DNA of 10,774 nt, from positions 1 to 10,774 of the forward strand of contig JABFVJ010000249.1 in NCBI GenBank assembly GCA_013362835.1, in the 5' to 3' direction. The notes under the pieces were generated by a model, which worked only from the letters and a program-made list of their open reading frames with translations, did not search any database and had not been told where the DNA came from. Position 1 is the stretch's first letter. Every line of letters begins with the position of its first letter. Source of the DNA: Nonomuraea sp. (lineage in GTDB: Bacteria; Actinomycetota; Actinomycetes; Streptosporangiales; Streptosporangiaceae). Below are positions 1 through 6,470 of the stretch, piece after piece. The position numbers and the translations under genes were made by a program.

Positions 1-25
1 TTCGTCGTGCTTCGGGGGGGTGAGG

Positions 26-53
26 GTCCCCGGCCGCGCGGGCGGCCGGGGAC
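26..53 (-). terminator. Hairpin terminator of the GH87 gene
   Basis: A perfect 11-bp inverted repeat (GTCCCCGGCCG at 26-36 and CGGCCGGGGAC at 43-53) with a 6-nt loop starts 5 bases past the stop codon of the minus-strand glucanase gene. No T-tract follows in the minus direction, which is common for actinobacterial intrinsic terminators. The repeat is symmetric, so it could also stop transcription arriving on the plus strand from outside the window. Confidence 0.8.
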
Positions 54-58
54 GGCGG

Positions 59-3000
59 TCAGTTGATGTCCAGCGTGAACGTGCTGGTCACGTTGCGGAT
101 GTCGACGGCGTTGCCGCTCAGCCGCAGGTTGTCGAACGTGGCCGAGCCGACCGCCGGGCCCTGCCCGGGTTCGGGCAGCTCGTTGACCCAGACGCCGAAG
201 CCGGACTTGGCGTCGAAGGCGTCACCGCTCTTGCGCGCGCCCGAGATCGACACGTTGGTGAACACCGTGTCCTGGACCGGGTTCAGCGGCTGTCCGCCCA
301 CGTAGCCGGTCTGGAACATGATGCCGCTGTAGGTCGGGTCCACGATGTCCACGTCCTTCACGCGGATCGCGGTGAACTTCTTGGAGGAGGAGAAGACCCA
401 CATCGCCGGGAACGTCTGCTGCCCCCAGAAGTGCCCACCGGCCCTGACCAGCGAGATGTTCTCGAACGTCGTCTGCCCGGGACCGAAGTCCTTCATCGGG
501 TAGCCGAAGTCCAGCGAGCTGATCGTGATGCCCGAGTAGACCAGGGTGTCGGCGATGTAGGCGTTGCGTACCGTGTTGTTCTGGCCGCCGTAGACCGCGA
601 CGCCCGCGGCCCGCCAGGTCAGCAGCGAGGTGATGTTCTCGAAGACGTTGCCCGACTGGTCGCCGTTGACGTTGTCGGTCGCCGCGAACAGCGCGAAGCT
701 GTCGTCGCCGGTGGCGCGGGTCTCGACGTTGGTGATCAGGTTGTCCTTGCTGGCGTTGGTGAAGTTCGCGCCGTCGGCGAAGGTGTTCCTGATCCGCGAG
801 TTCCTGATCGTGACGTGGTCGACGTTCGTGCCCCAGAACATGCAGATCTGGTGCTCGACCCAGAGGTTGTCGATCGTCATGTTCGACACCTTCGACAGGT
901 CGAAGACCTTGCCGGGGCCGTCGATGCGCGAGGTGTAGTTGCCGAAGTAGGCGAAGTTCGCGAACGTCGAGCCGTTGGCGGACGCCTCCGCGCGCCAGCC
1001 GACGTCGGTGCCGTCCTGGCCGGCCGGCGAGACGAACCTCGTGTACCAGGGTCCCGCGCCGATCACCTTGACGGCCTTGCCGTACACCTGGAACTTGCCC
1101 GTCGTCTGGTAGATGCCCGCGGGCAGGTAGACGCCGGTCAGGTTGCTGTCCTGGCGCGCCTTGTCCAGGGCGTTCTGCACGTCCTGGTGGCCGAACCCGG
1201 CCGGTACGGCGTAGTGCGCCGGGTCCGGGTTCGCGATCGGCGCGACCTGCTCCAGGTCGACGAAGTCGATGGCGTACGTCGTGGTGTTGGCCGGGTCCTT
1301 CTGCAGCCTGATCGTGCTGCCCTTCGGGACCGTCGTGTTGAGCATGACGTTGGCCTCGTCGTAGATGTGCCTGGGCGCGCCGGAGCCGGGGGAGTTGTTC
1401 GGGCTCGCCTCGGGGCCGTACAGCCAGGCGTACTTCGAGGTCAGGTCGATGGCCTTGTGGAAGGCGCCGTTGACGTAGACGTTCAGCGTGGAGTTCGTCC
1501 CGTCGGGGATGGAGAAGCGGGTCACCAGGGTGTTGGTGTCGGCCTTGGTGGTCCACTCGACGTAGGCGCCGGTGGTGTTCAGCGTCACCGCGCGGCGGCC
1601 CGACGCCTCGCCGGCGATCGTGCCGACGTCCCTGCTCGGGCCGGCGACCTGCGCGCCGCCGCCGATCACGCCGTCCTCGGCCTCGTAGGTGTCGTAGGGC
1701 ATGTTCGCCCCGCGGCCCACGAACAGCGGCCGGCTGCCGGTGTTGTTGGCCTGCTTGACCGGCAGCTCGTTGGCGTCGTTCGCGATCACGGTCTTGACCG
1801 TGTACCTGCCGTTGGCGGCGGTCCACGTGCCGAGGGTGACCGGGCTGGTCGTCGCGCCCGCGGCGATCACGCCGGTGTGGGAGCCGGTGAGCGTCTTCAC
1901 GACCGTGCCGGACTCGTTCGCGACGGTGAGCGTGATCGCGTGCGCGCCGGAGGCCGACGCGACCGTGCCCTGGTTCTTGATCGCCACGGCGAACGTGACC
2001 GTGCTGCCGTTCGCCGGGTTGCCCGGCGTCCAGGAGACCGGCGAGGCGACCAGGTCGGAGCTGTCCACCTGCTTGACCACGAGGGGGGAGGCGCCGGTGA
2101 AGGAGTTGTTGGTCTCGTCCTGCTCGACGACCGCGCCGGGGTCGTCGGCCTTGGCGGTGACCGGGTAGGACCCAGCGTCCCTTGTCCCGATATTTGCGGA
2201 CACGGTGGTGGAGGCGCCGGCGGCCAGCGTGCCCACGTTCGCGGTGCCGGCCTTGGCCGTGCCGAGGGAGAAGGCGAGGGTGGACGCGGGCGCCGGGGCG
2301 CTGCCCGCGTTCTTCACCACGGCCGACAGCGTGACCGCGTCGGTCTCCACCGGCGACTGCGGCGACCACGACACCGAGGTGACGGTCAGGTCGGGGTTCG
2401 GCGCGGCCACGCCCATGACCTGGAGCTCGGCGACCTGCCCCGCCGGAGCCCCGGTGTTGGCGGTGAACGACAGCCGCACGTCGGCCACCCGCGCGCTCAC
2501 CGGGACCGTCACCGTGTTGCCCGTCGCCGGGTTGAACGTGTACGACGCCGAGGACACCAGATTCGTGAACCCGGACGCCCCCTGCTCCCTGCCGAGCACC
2601 TGGAACGTCTGCGTACGGGTGCTCCACACGGTGGCCGGGTCGAGCCGCACGACGATCGAGGACACGTCGGCGTTCGCCCCGAGCTGGACGGTCAGCGTGT
2701 TCGGGTAACTGCCGCCCGCGCCCTCCCAGTACGTCGTCACGCTGTTGTCGTTGGCGTTCGCCGCCACGTACGTGTGCACGAAGGAGGACGCGGTGACCGG
2801 CTTGCCGGCGGCCAGGTTGGAGCCGCCCCCGCCGCTGCCGGTGCGGGTGACGGTGTTGCTCGCGGGCGACTGGTTGCCCGCCGCGTCCTTGGCCTTGACG
2901 TAGTAGGAGACCGTGGCCGAGCCGGGCTGGTTGTCGGTGTAGGTCAGGACGTTCCCCGCGACGCTGCCGCGCAGCGTGTTGTTCGCGTAGACGTCGTAGC

Positions 3001-3613
3001 CGGTGACGCCCACGTTGTCGGTGGCGGCGGTCCAGGTCAGCTTGATCTGGCCGCTCGCGGGCTCGGTGTGGGCGAGGTTGCCGGGGGCGGTCGGGGGCTG
3101 CGTGTCACCGGTGCCGGGGCCGTACACCTCGAACTCGGAGAGCTGGCCGGCGGGCCAGCCGGTGTTGGCGGTGACGGTCAGGCGGACGTACCGGGCGGTC
3201 GCCGCGGTGAAGGTGATCGTCGCGGCCGGGTTGAACGTGCGCGCGGCCGAGGCCGAGAGCGTGGCGAACGTCGAGCCGTCGGTGCTGCCCTGGACCGACA
3301 GCGTCTGCGTCCTGGACTCCCAGACGGACGGCAGCTTCAGCACCAGCTCGTTGACGCTGACCGCCGAGCCGAGGTCGACCTGGATCCACTGGGGGAAGGC
3401 GTTGTTGGCGCTCTCCCAGTAGGTGGACGGGTTGCCGTCGGTGGCGTTGCCGCCGCCGTAGACGTCGGTGGTGCTGCTCACCGCGACCGGCCTGCCCGCC
3501 GCGAGGTTCGGGCCCGCGGCCGCGGCGGCGGGCAGGGCGGTCCAGCCGATCATGGCGAGGGCGACGGACAGGGCCGCCGCCAGCAGTCGTAAGAGGGAGG
3601 GCTTGCGGTTCAT
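59..3613 (-). CDS. Secreted multi-domain GH87 alpha-1,3-glucanase / mycodextranase
   Basis: 1184 residues; start ATG at 3613 with GAGAGG 11 nt upstream. Residues 1 to about 33 form a Sec signal peptide (MNRK n-region, long Leu/Ala core, AAAAA end). Visible domains: F5/8 type C (discoidin) about 35-165; FN3 172-258; GSGGGGS linker 259-265; second discoidin 266-402; two CARDB-like beta-sandwiches about 405-514 and 518-633; a CBM6/35-like beta-sandwich beginning EAEDG about 640-790; then a right-handed beta-helix about 795-1184. The helix carries D947 (FADGANF) and, exactly 23 residues later, D970-D971 (TGDDSF). From memory, characterised GH87 alpha-1,3-glucanases (Agl-KA, Agl-FH1) have their catalytic Asp triad at this same spacing. 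The enzyme would hydrolyse alpha-1,3-glucan (EC 3.2.1.59) or nigeran (EC 3.2.1.61) outside the cell; the discoidin and CARDB modules probably bind insoluble glucan or set spacing. Next to a sugar importer and an alpha-glucosidase, this fits a glucan-use locus. The exact linkage preference cannot be read from sequence; another beta-helix glycosidase family is the main alternative. Confidence 0.88.
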   Translation of the reverse strand: MNRKPSLLRLLAAALSVALAMIGWTALPAAAAAGPNLAAGRPVAVSSTTDVYGGGNATDGNPSTYWESANNAFPQWIQVDLGSAVSVNELVLKLPSVWESRTQTLSVQGSTDGSTFATLSASAARTFNPAATITFTAATARYVRLTVTANTGWPAGQLSEFEVYGPGTGDTQPPTAPGNLAHTEPASGQIKLTWTAATDNVGVTGYDVYANNTLRGSVAGNVLTYTDNQPGSATVSYYVKAKDAAGNQSPASNTVTRTGSGGGGSNLAAGKPVTASSFVHTYVAANANDNSVTTYWEGAGGSYPNTLTVQLGANADVSSIVVRLDPATVWSTRTQTFQVLGREQGASGFTNLVSSASYTFNPATGNTVTVPVSARVADVRLSFTANTGAPAGQVAELQVMGVAAPNPDLTVTSVSWSPQSPVETDAVTLSAVVKNAGSAPAPASTLAFSLGTAKAGTANVGTLAAGASTTVSANIGTRDAGSYPVTAKADDPGAVVEQDETNNSFTGASPLVVKQVDSSDLVASPVSWTPGNPANGSTVTFAVAIKNQGTVASASGAHAITLTVANESGTVVKTLTGSHTGVIAAGATTSPVTLGTWTAANGRYTVKTVIANDANELPVKQANNTGSRPLFVGRGANMPYDTYEAEDGVIGGGAQVAGPSRDVGTIAGEASGRRAVTLNTTGAYVEWTTKADTNTLVTRFSIPDGTNSTLNVYVNGAFHKAIDLTSKYAWLYGPEASPNNSPGSGAPRHIYDEANVMLNTTVPKGSTIRLQKDPANTTTYAIDFVDLEQVAPIANPDPAHYAVPAGFGHQDVQNALDKARQDSNLTGVYLPAGIYQTTGKFQVYGKAVKVIGAGPWYTRFVSPAGQDGTDVGWRAEASANGSTFANFAYFGNYTSRIDGPGKVFDLSKVSNMTIDNLWVEHQICMFWGTNVDHVTIRNSRIRNTFADGANFTNASKDNLITNVETRATGDDSFALFAATDNVNGDQSGNVFENITSLLTWRAAGVAVYGGQNNTVRNAYIADTLVYSGITISSLDFGYPMKDFGPGQTTFENISLVRAGGHFWGQQTFPAMWVFSSSKKFTAIRVKDVDIVDPTYSGIMFQTGYVGGQPLNPVQDTVFTNVSISGARKSGDAFDAKSGFGVWVNELPEPGQGPAVGSATFDNLRLSGNAVDIRNVTSTFTLDIN

Positions 3614-3652
3614 GGGGGGTGTGACCTCTCGTAGACCTGGAGGATTGCCCGC

Positions 3653-3681
3653 ACCTTAAGTTGACTCACAGAAATCCGCAA
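3653..3681 (-). promoter_or_regulatory. Putative promoter of the GH87 gene
   Basis: Read on the minus strand, TTGCGG (3681-3676), a 17-nt spacer and TAAGGT (3658-3653, fitting TANNNT) make a plausible -35/-10 pair. The start point would fall near 3646, giving a leader of about 33 nt that contains the GAGAGG ribosome site (3630-3625). The -35 box lies inside the conserved operator-like 13-mer, so a protein bound there would block RNA polymerase. Prediction by eye; the -35 match is poor (3 of 6). Confidence 0.5.
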
Positions 3682-3712
3682 TGTTTCTACTTCGTTTCGC
3701 AAATAGTTGACT
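3675..3712 (-). promoter_or_regulatory. Operator-like composite upstream of GH87
   Basis: Read on the minus strand: AGTC (3712-3709), 6 nt, TTGC (3702-3699), 11 nt, GAAACATTGCGGA (3687-3675). The same arrangement, without gaps and with the same 13-mer, lies before the transport operon (4872-4909); 25 of 38 positions agree. The two TTGC elements are 21 bp apart, about two helical turns. The likely binder is the adjacent LacI-family regulator, an inference from position. Confidence 0.65.
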
Positions 3713-3811
3713 GCACGTGGGTATCCCGCCATTACCGAACACGCCAGGTCATCCTGTCCCTGGAACGCGCCGATCCGGGATCGTCCCACTGCAAGGCGGA
3801 CAGCATGGAGG

Positions 3812-3837
3812 CCGCAAGCTGTTGCAAATGCTTGCGG
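3812..3837. promoter_or_regulatory. Inverted repeat in the regulator promoter, candidate autoregulatory operator
   Basis: CCGCAAGC (3812-3819) and GCTTGCGG (3830-3837) are perfect 8-bp inverted arms around a 10-nt centre that itself contains the palindrome TTGCAA (3822-3827). The right arm runs into TTGCGGATTT (3832-3841), which is identical to minus-strand 3681-3672 in the GH87 promoter. The site covers the putative -35 region of the regulator gene, as expected for autorepression by a LacI-type dimer. It could form a hairpin if transcribed from further upstream, but its place just before a -10 box favours an operator. Confidence 0.55.
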
Positions 3838-3852
3838 ATTTGGTCGTATAGT
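3822..3852 (+). promoter_or_regulatory. Putative promoter for a leaderless LacI-family mRNA
   Basis: TATAGT (3847-3852) is a near-ideal -10 box ending 6 nt before the ATG at 3859, so the predicted start point is the A of the start codon or very close to it. No Shine-Dalgarno sequence precedes the ATG, consistent with leaderless translation, which is frequent in actinobacteria. The best -35 is TTGCAA (3822-3827), 4 of 6 matches, with a long 19-nt spacer. Confidence 0.55.
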
Positions 3853-3858
3853 TTGCGC

Positions 3859-4851
3859 ATGACCCGACGACTCGGAGACGTGGCCAAGAAGGTCGGCATG
3901 AGCGAGGCGACCGTGAGCCGGGTGCTCAACGGCAAGCCCGGCGTGTCGGAGGCCACCAGGGAGGCCGTGCTGACGGCGCTCGACGTCCTCGGGTACGAGC
4001 GCCCGACCCAGCTGCGCGGCACCCGCGCCCGGCTGGTCGGCCTGGTGCTCCCCGAGTTGCAGAACCCGATCTTCCCCGCGTTCGCCGAGGTCGTGGGCGG
4101 CGCGCTGGCCCAGCAGGGCTTCACCTCGGTGCTGTGCACGCGCACGGTCGGCGGGGTCAGCGAGGCCGACTACGTCGACCTGCTCCTGCAGCAGCAGGTC
4201 TCCGGCGTGGTGTTCGCCGGCGGCCTCTACGCCCAGGCCGACGCCTCCCACGAGCACTACGAGCTGCTCTACGAGCGCAAGCTGCCGACCGTCCTGGTCA
4301 ACGCCGCCGTCGAGCACCTGGGGTTCCCGCAGGTCTCGGCCGACGACGTGGTGGCCGCCGAGATCGCGCTCGGCCACCTGCGCAGCCTCGGCCACGAGCG
4401 GGTGGGCATGGTGCTCGGGCCGCGCGACCACGTGCCCTCCCGGCGCAAGCTCGCCGCCGTCGCCGGCCTGGTCGACCCGGCCCTGGTCGAGCACAGCATG
4501 TACTCGCTCGAAGGCGGCCACGCGGCGGCCGGCCGGCTGGTCGCGAGGGGCGCGACCGGCATCGTGTGCGCCAGCGACATGCTCGCGCTCGGCGCGGTGC
4601 GCGCGGTGCGCAGGGCCGGGCTGTCGGTGCCCGACGACGTCTCGGTGGTCGGGTTCGACGACTCGGCCCTGATGAACTGCACCGATCCGCCGCTCACCAC
4701 CGTGCGCCAGCCGATCGACGCCATGGGCAGGGCGGCCGTCGACCTGCTGATCGCGCAGATCGACAAGCACGCCGTCCCCGCCGACGAGCTGCTGTTCGAC
4801 CCCGAGCTGGTGGTCCGCGCCTCGACCGGCCGGGTACGCGACTCCGCCTGA
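3859..4851 (+). CDS. LacI/GalR-family transcriptional regulator, MalR-like
   Basis: 330 residues, full length for the family. The N-terminal helix-turn-helix spans about residues 4-25 (RLGDVAKKVGMSEATVSRVL), followed by the hinge helix near 48-58. The C-terminal part is a periplasmic-binding-protein-like sugar sensor, with typical landmarks: PSRRKLA (193-199), the CASDMLALG effector-pocket loop (237-245) and VVGFDDSALMN (263-273). The frame is open back to 3661, but ATG 3859 is chosen because it begins the conserved MTRRLGDVA sequence and sits just after a -10 box. It resembles Streptomyces MalR-type repressors, which control malEFG-aglA; here it precedes a binding protein, two permeases and a GH13 gene in the same order. 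It probably represses the transport operon and the divergent GH87 gene until an imported alpha-glucoside binds it. The actual ligand is unknown. Confidence 0.93.
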   Translation: MTRRLGDVAKKVGMSEATVSRVLNGKPGVSEATREAVLTALDVLGYERPTQLRGTRARLVGLVLPELQNPIFPAFAEVVGGALAQQGFTSVLCTRTVGGVSEADYVDLLLQQQVSGVVFAGGLYAQADASHEHYELLYERKLPTVLVNAAVEHLGFPQVSADDVVAAEIALGHLRSLGHERVGMVLGPRDHVPSRRKLAAVAGLVDPALVEHSMYSLEGGHAAAGRLVARGATGIVCASDMLALGAVRAVRRAGLSVPDDVSVVGFDDSALMNCTDPPLTTVRQPIDAMGRAAVDLLIAQIDKHAVPADELLFDPELVVRASTGRVRDSA

Positions 4852-4871
4852 AGACGCTCTTCCGGTGACCT

Positions 4872-4909
4872 AGTCGTTATCTTGCAATCGCATGTCGAAA
4901 CATTGCGGA
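4872..4909 (+). promoter_or_regulatory. Operator-like composite upstream of the sugar transport operon
   Basis: AGTC (4872-4875), 6 nt, TTGC (4882-4885), 11 nt, GAAACATTGCGGA (4897-4909). It matches, in the same orientation relative to the downstream gene, the composite before the GH87 gene (3712-3675, minus). The 21-bp TTGC spacing is kept although the bases between differ, which points to protein contacts rather than recent duplication. It probably binds the LacI-family regulator encoded just upstream. Confidence 0.65.
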
Positions 4910-4931
4910 CATCTGGCGAATCTGCCATTGT
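4903..4931 (+). promoter_or_regulatory. Putative promoter of the transport/glucosidase operon
   Basis: TTGCGG (4903-4908), a 17-nt spacer and CATTGT (4926-4931) give the same geometry as the GH87 promoter, with the -35 inside the shared 13-mer. The implied leader is about 86 nt. Both boxes are weak matches to consensus (3 of 6 each), so this rests mainly on the parallel with the GH87 side. Confidence 0.42.
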
Positions 4932-5023
4932 GAGCCCACAGCGGGGCGCCTCACCGTCCCCTCACCGCCTTGTCGGGAGCGGCATCTCGACCGGCTTCAT
5001 CAAGCTTCAGAAGGGTCAGATCG

Positions 5024-6397
5024 ATGAAGAGATCGGACTATCGCAGGACTGTGGGGCTGCTCGTGGCGGCTTGCCTGAGCATGACCGCCGCCGCCTGCGG
5101 CAGTGACGACACCAAGCCCCAGACGCAGGGCAGTGCCTCGGGTGCCGCGCAGGTGAGCATCACCGTCGCCTGCCAGCCGGCGAAGTCGGCGCCCAAGGAG
5201 CGCCAGGCGTGGGACGACGACGTGGCCGAGTTCCAGAAGGCGCACCCGGGCGTCACCGTCAAGAGCACCGACCAGCAGCCCTGCTTCGATCCCAAGACCT
5301 TCGGCCCGAAGCTCGCCGGCGGCCAGATGGAGACCGTGTTCGTGGTGCCGGTCACCAACTACAACGACGTGATCGGCAAGGGGCAGGCCCTCGACATCTC
5401 GTCGTACACGGGCGAGATCAAGAACTGGAACGACCTCCGCCAGGACGTCCGCGAGCTGGTCACCAAGGACGGCAAGATCTACGGCGTCCCCAACGTGCAC
5501 TACAGCGTGGGCCTGGTCTACAACCGCGCGCTGTTCACCAAGGCCGGGCTCGACCCCGCCAACCCGCCCAAGACCTGGGCCGAGGTGCGCGAGGCCGCCA
5601 AGAAGATCGCCACGATCGGCGGCGGCGTCATCGGCTACGGCGAATACTCCGGCGGCAACACCGGCGGCTGGCACTTCAACCAGGCCCTGTACGGCCGCGG
5701 CGGCGACATGGTCTCGCCCGACGGCAAGACCGCCGCGTTCAACTCGCCCGAGGGCAAGGCCACGCTGCAGTTCCTGAAGGACCTGCGCTGGGTCGACAAG
5801 AGCACCGGCGCCAAGCTCTTCAACGGCTGGGAGCCCCTCATGCAGGCCATGGGCGCGGGCAAGGTCGGCATGATGCTCGGCGCCCCCGACGTCGTCACCG
5901 ACGTGGTCAACAAGTTCAAGGGCGCGGCCACCGACTACGGCATCACCGGCTTCCCCGAGGCCAAGGCGTCGCTGAGCGGCGGCGAGGCGTTCTTCATCAA
6001 CCCGAAGGCCACCCCTGAGCAGGCCAAGGCCGGTCTGGCGTGGGTCGACTTCCGCTTCAACACCGTCGACAAGGGCCGCTTCGACTTCGCCCGCGGCAAG
6101 GCGCTCGGCAACCCGGTCGGCGTCCCCGACAACGACGTCTACGGCGCCTCGCCCACCGGCAAGGCCCTCCAGGACGCCCGCAAGGCCAGCGCCACCCTGC
6201 CCGTCGAGAACTACCAGCCGTACGTGGACGCCTCGGCCACCATCCCGCCGAAGATGGAGCCGCCGCACGCCCAGGAGCTCTACGCCATCCTCGACGTGGC
6301 CATGTCGGCCGTGCTGAGCCGCGAGGACGCCAACGTCGACCAGCTGCTCGCGGACGCCGAGACCAAGGCGAACGCCATGCTGGCCAGCAAGGGCTGA
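5024..6397 (+). CDS. ABC sugar transporter substrate-binding lipoprotein
   Basis: 457 residues. ATG 5024 has AAGGG (5011-5015) 8 nt upstream; an upstream in-frame TTG at 4970 lacks a ribosome site and would put 18 residues before the signal peptide. Residues 1-24 are a lipoprotein signal with positive n-region (MKRSDYRR) and an AAAC-GSDD lipobox, so C25 would be the lipidated cysteine (the -3 Ala is a weak lipobox position). The mature part is a type-1 extracellular solute-binding fold of the carbohydrate (SBP_bac_1) class: WDDDVAEFQKAHPGVTV (63-79), DGKIYGVPN (149-157), GLVYNRALFTKAGL (163-176) and PPKTWAEV (181-188) are family landmarks. C50 and C87 are the only other mature cysteines and may form a disulfide. 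It would capture alpha-gluco-oligosaccharides at the membrane surface and deliver them to the two permeases that follow. It is not closely MalE-like by eye, so maltose need not be the ligand. Confidence 0.93.
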   Translation: MKRSDYRRTVGLLVAACLSMTAAACGSDDTKPQTQGSASGAAQVSITVACQPAKSAPKERQAWDDDVAEFQKAHPGVTVKSTDQQPCFDPKTFGPKLAGGQMETVFVVPVTNYNDVIGKGQALDISSYTGEIKNWNDLRQDVRELVTKDGKIYGVPNVHYSVGLVYNRALFTKAGLDPANPPKTWAEVREAAKKIATIGGGVIGYGEYSGGNTGGWHFNQALYGRGGDMVSPDGKTAAFNSPEGKATLQFLKDLRWVDKSTGAKLFNGWEPLMQAMGAGKVGMMLGAPDVVTDVVNKFKGAATDYGITGFPEAKASLSGGEAFFINPKATPEQAKAGLAWVDFRFNTVDKGRFDFARGKALGNPVGVPDNDVYGASPTGKALQDARKASATLPVENYQPYVDASATIPPKMEPPHAQELYAILDVAMSAVLSREDANVDQLLADAETKANAMLASKG

Positions 6398-6409
6398 GCG
6401 GATCTGAGC

Positions 6410-6440
6410 ACCGGGGCGCCGCGTGGGCCGGCGCCCCGGT
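6410..6440 (+). promoter_or_regulatory. Intercistronic stem-loop between binding-protein and permease genes
   Basis: ACCGGGGCGCC (6410-6420) and GGCGCCCCGGT (6430-6440) form a perfect 11-bp GC-rich stem with a 9-nt loop, 12 nt after the binding-protein stop. There is no T-tract. Such hairpins after solute-binding-protein genes are known to stabilise the upstream message or partly terminate, giving more binding protein than permease. Which of the two applies here cannot be told from sequence. Confidence 0.7.
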
Positions 6441-6470
6441 CCGTCGAGTCGGTGATCGGAGAGACATCCC

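Noticed and set aside
93..100. TTGCGGAT near the 3' end of the GH87 gene as another operator
   Set aside because: It arises from common Ile-Arg-Asn codons (ATC CGC AAC) and lacks the upstream TTGC and the GAAACA part. It shows that the 7-base core alone is not specific.
222..2627. Second minus-strand frame of 801 codons inside the GH87 gene
   Set aside because: Out of frame with the real gene and dominated by Arg/Gly/His, with no domains.
20..3592. Plus-strand open frame of 1190 codons
   Set aside because: It lies antisense to the GH87 gene and encodes Arg/Gly/Val-rich low-complexity protein without domains, as expected of a high-GC shadow frame. The opposite strand has signal peptide, domains and catalytic residues.
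3661..3858. N-terminal extension of the LacI-family gene
   Set aside because: It would add 66 residues before the conserved helix-turn-helix, has no ribosome site, and covers the promoter and operator motifs.
4850..4862. Hairpin GAAGA-CGC-TCTTC as a terminator of the LacI-family gene
   Set aside because: Only 5 bp with a 3-nt loop and no T-tract; too weak to call. Read-through into the transport operon remains possible.
4970..5023. TTG start for the binding protein
   Set aside because: It adds 18 residues before a complete lipoprotein signal; ATG 5024 has a good ribosome site at the right distance.
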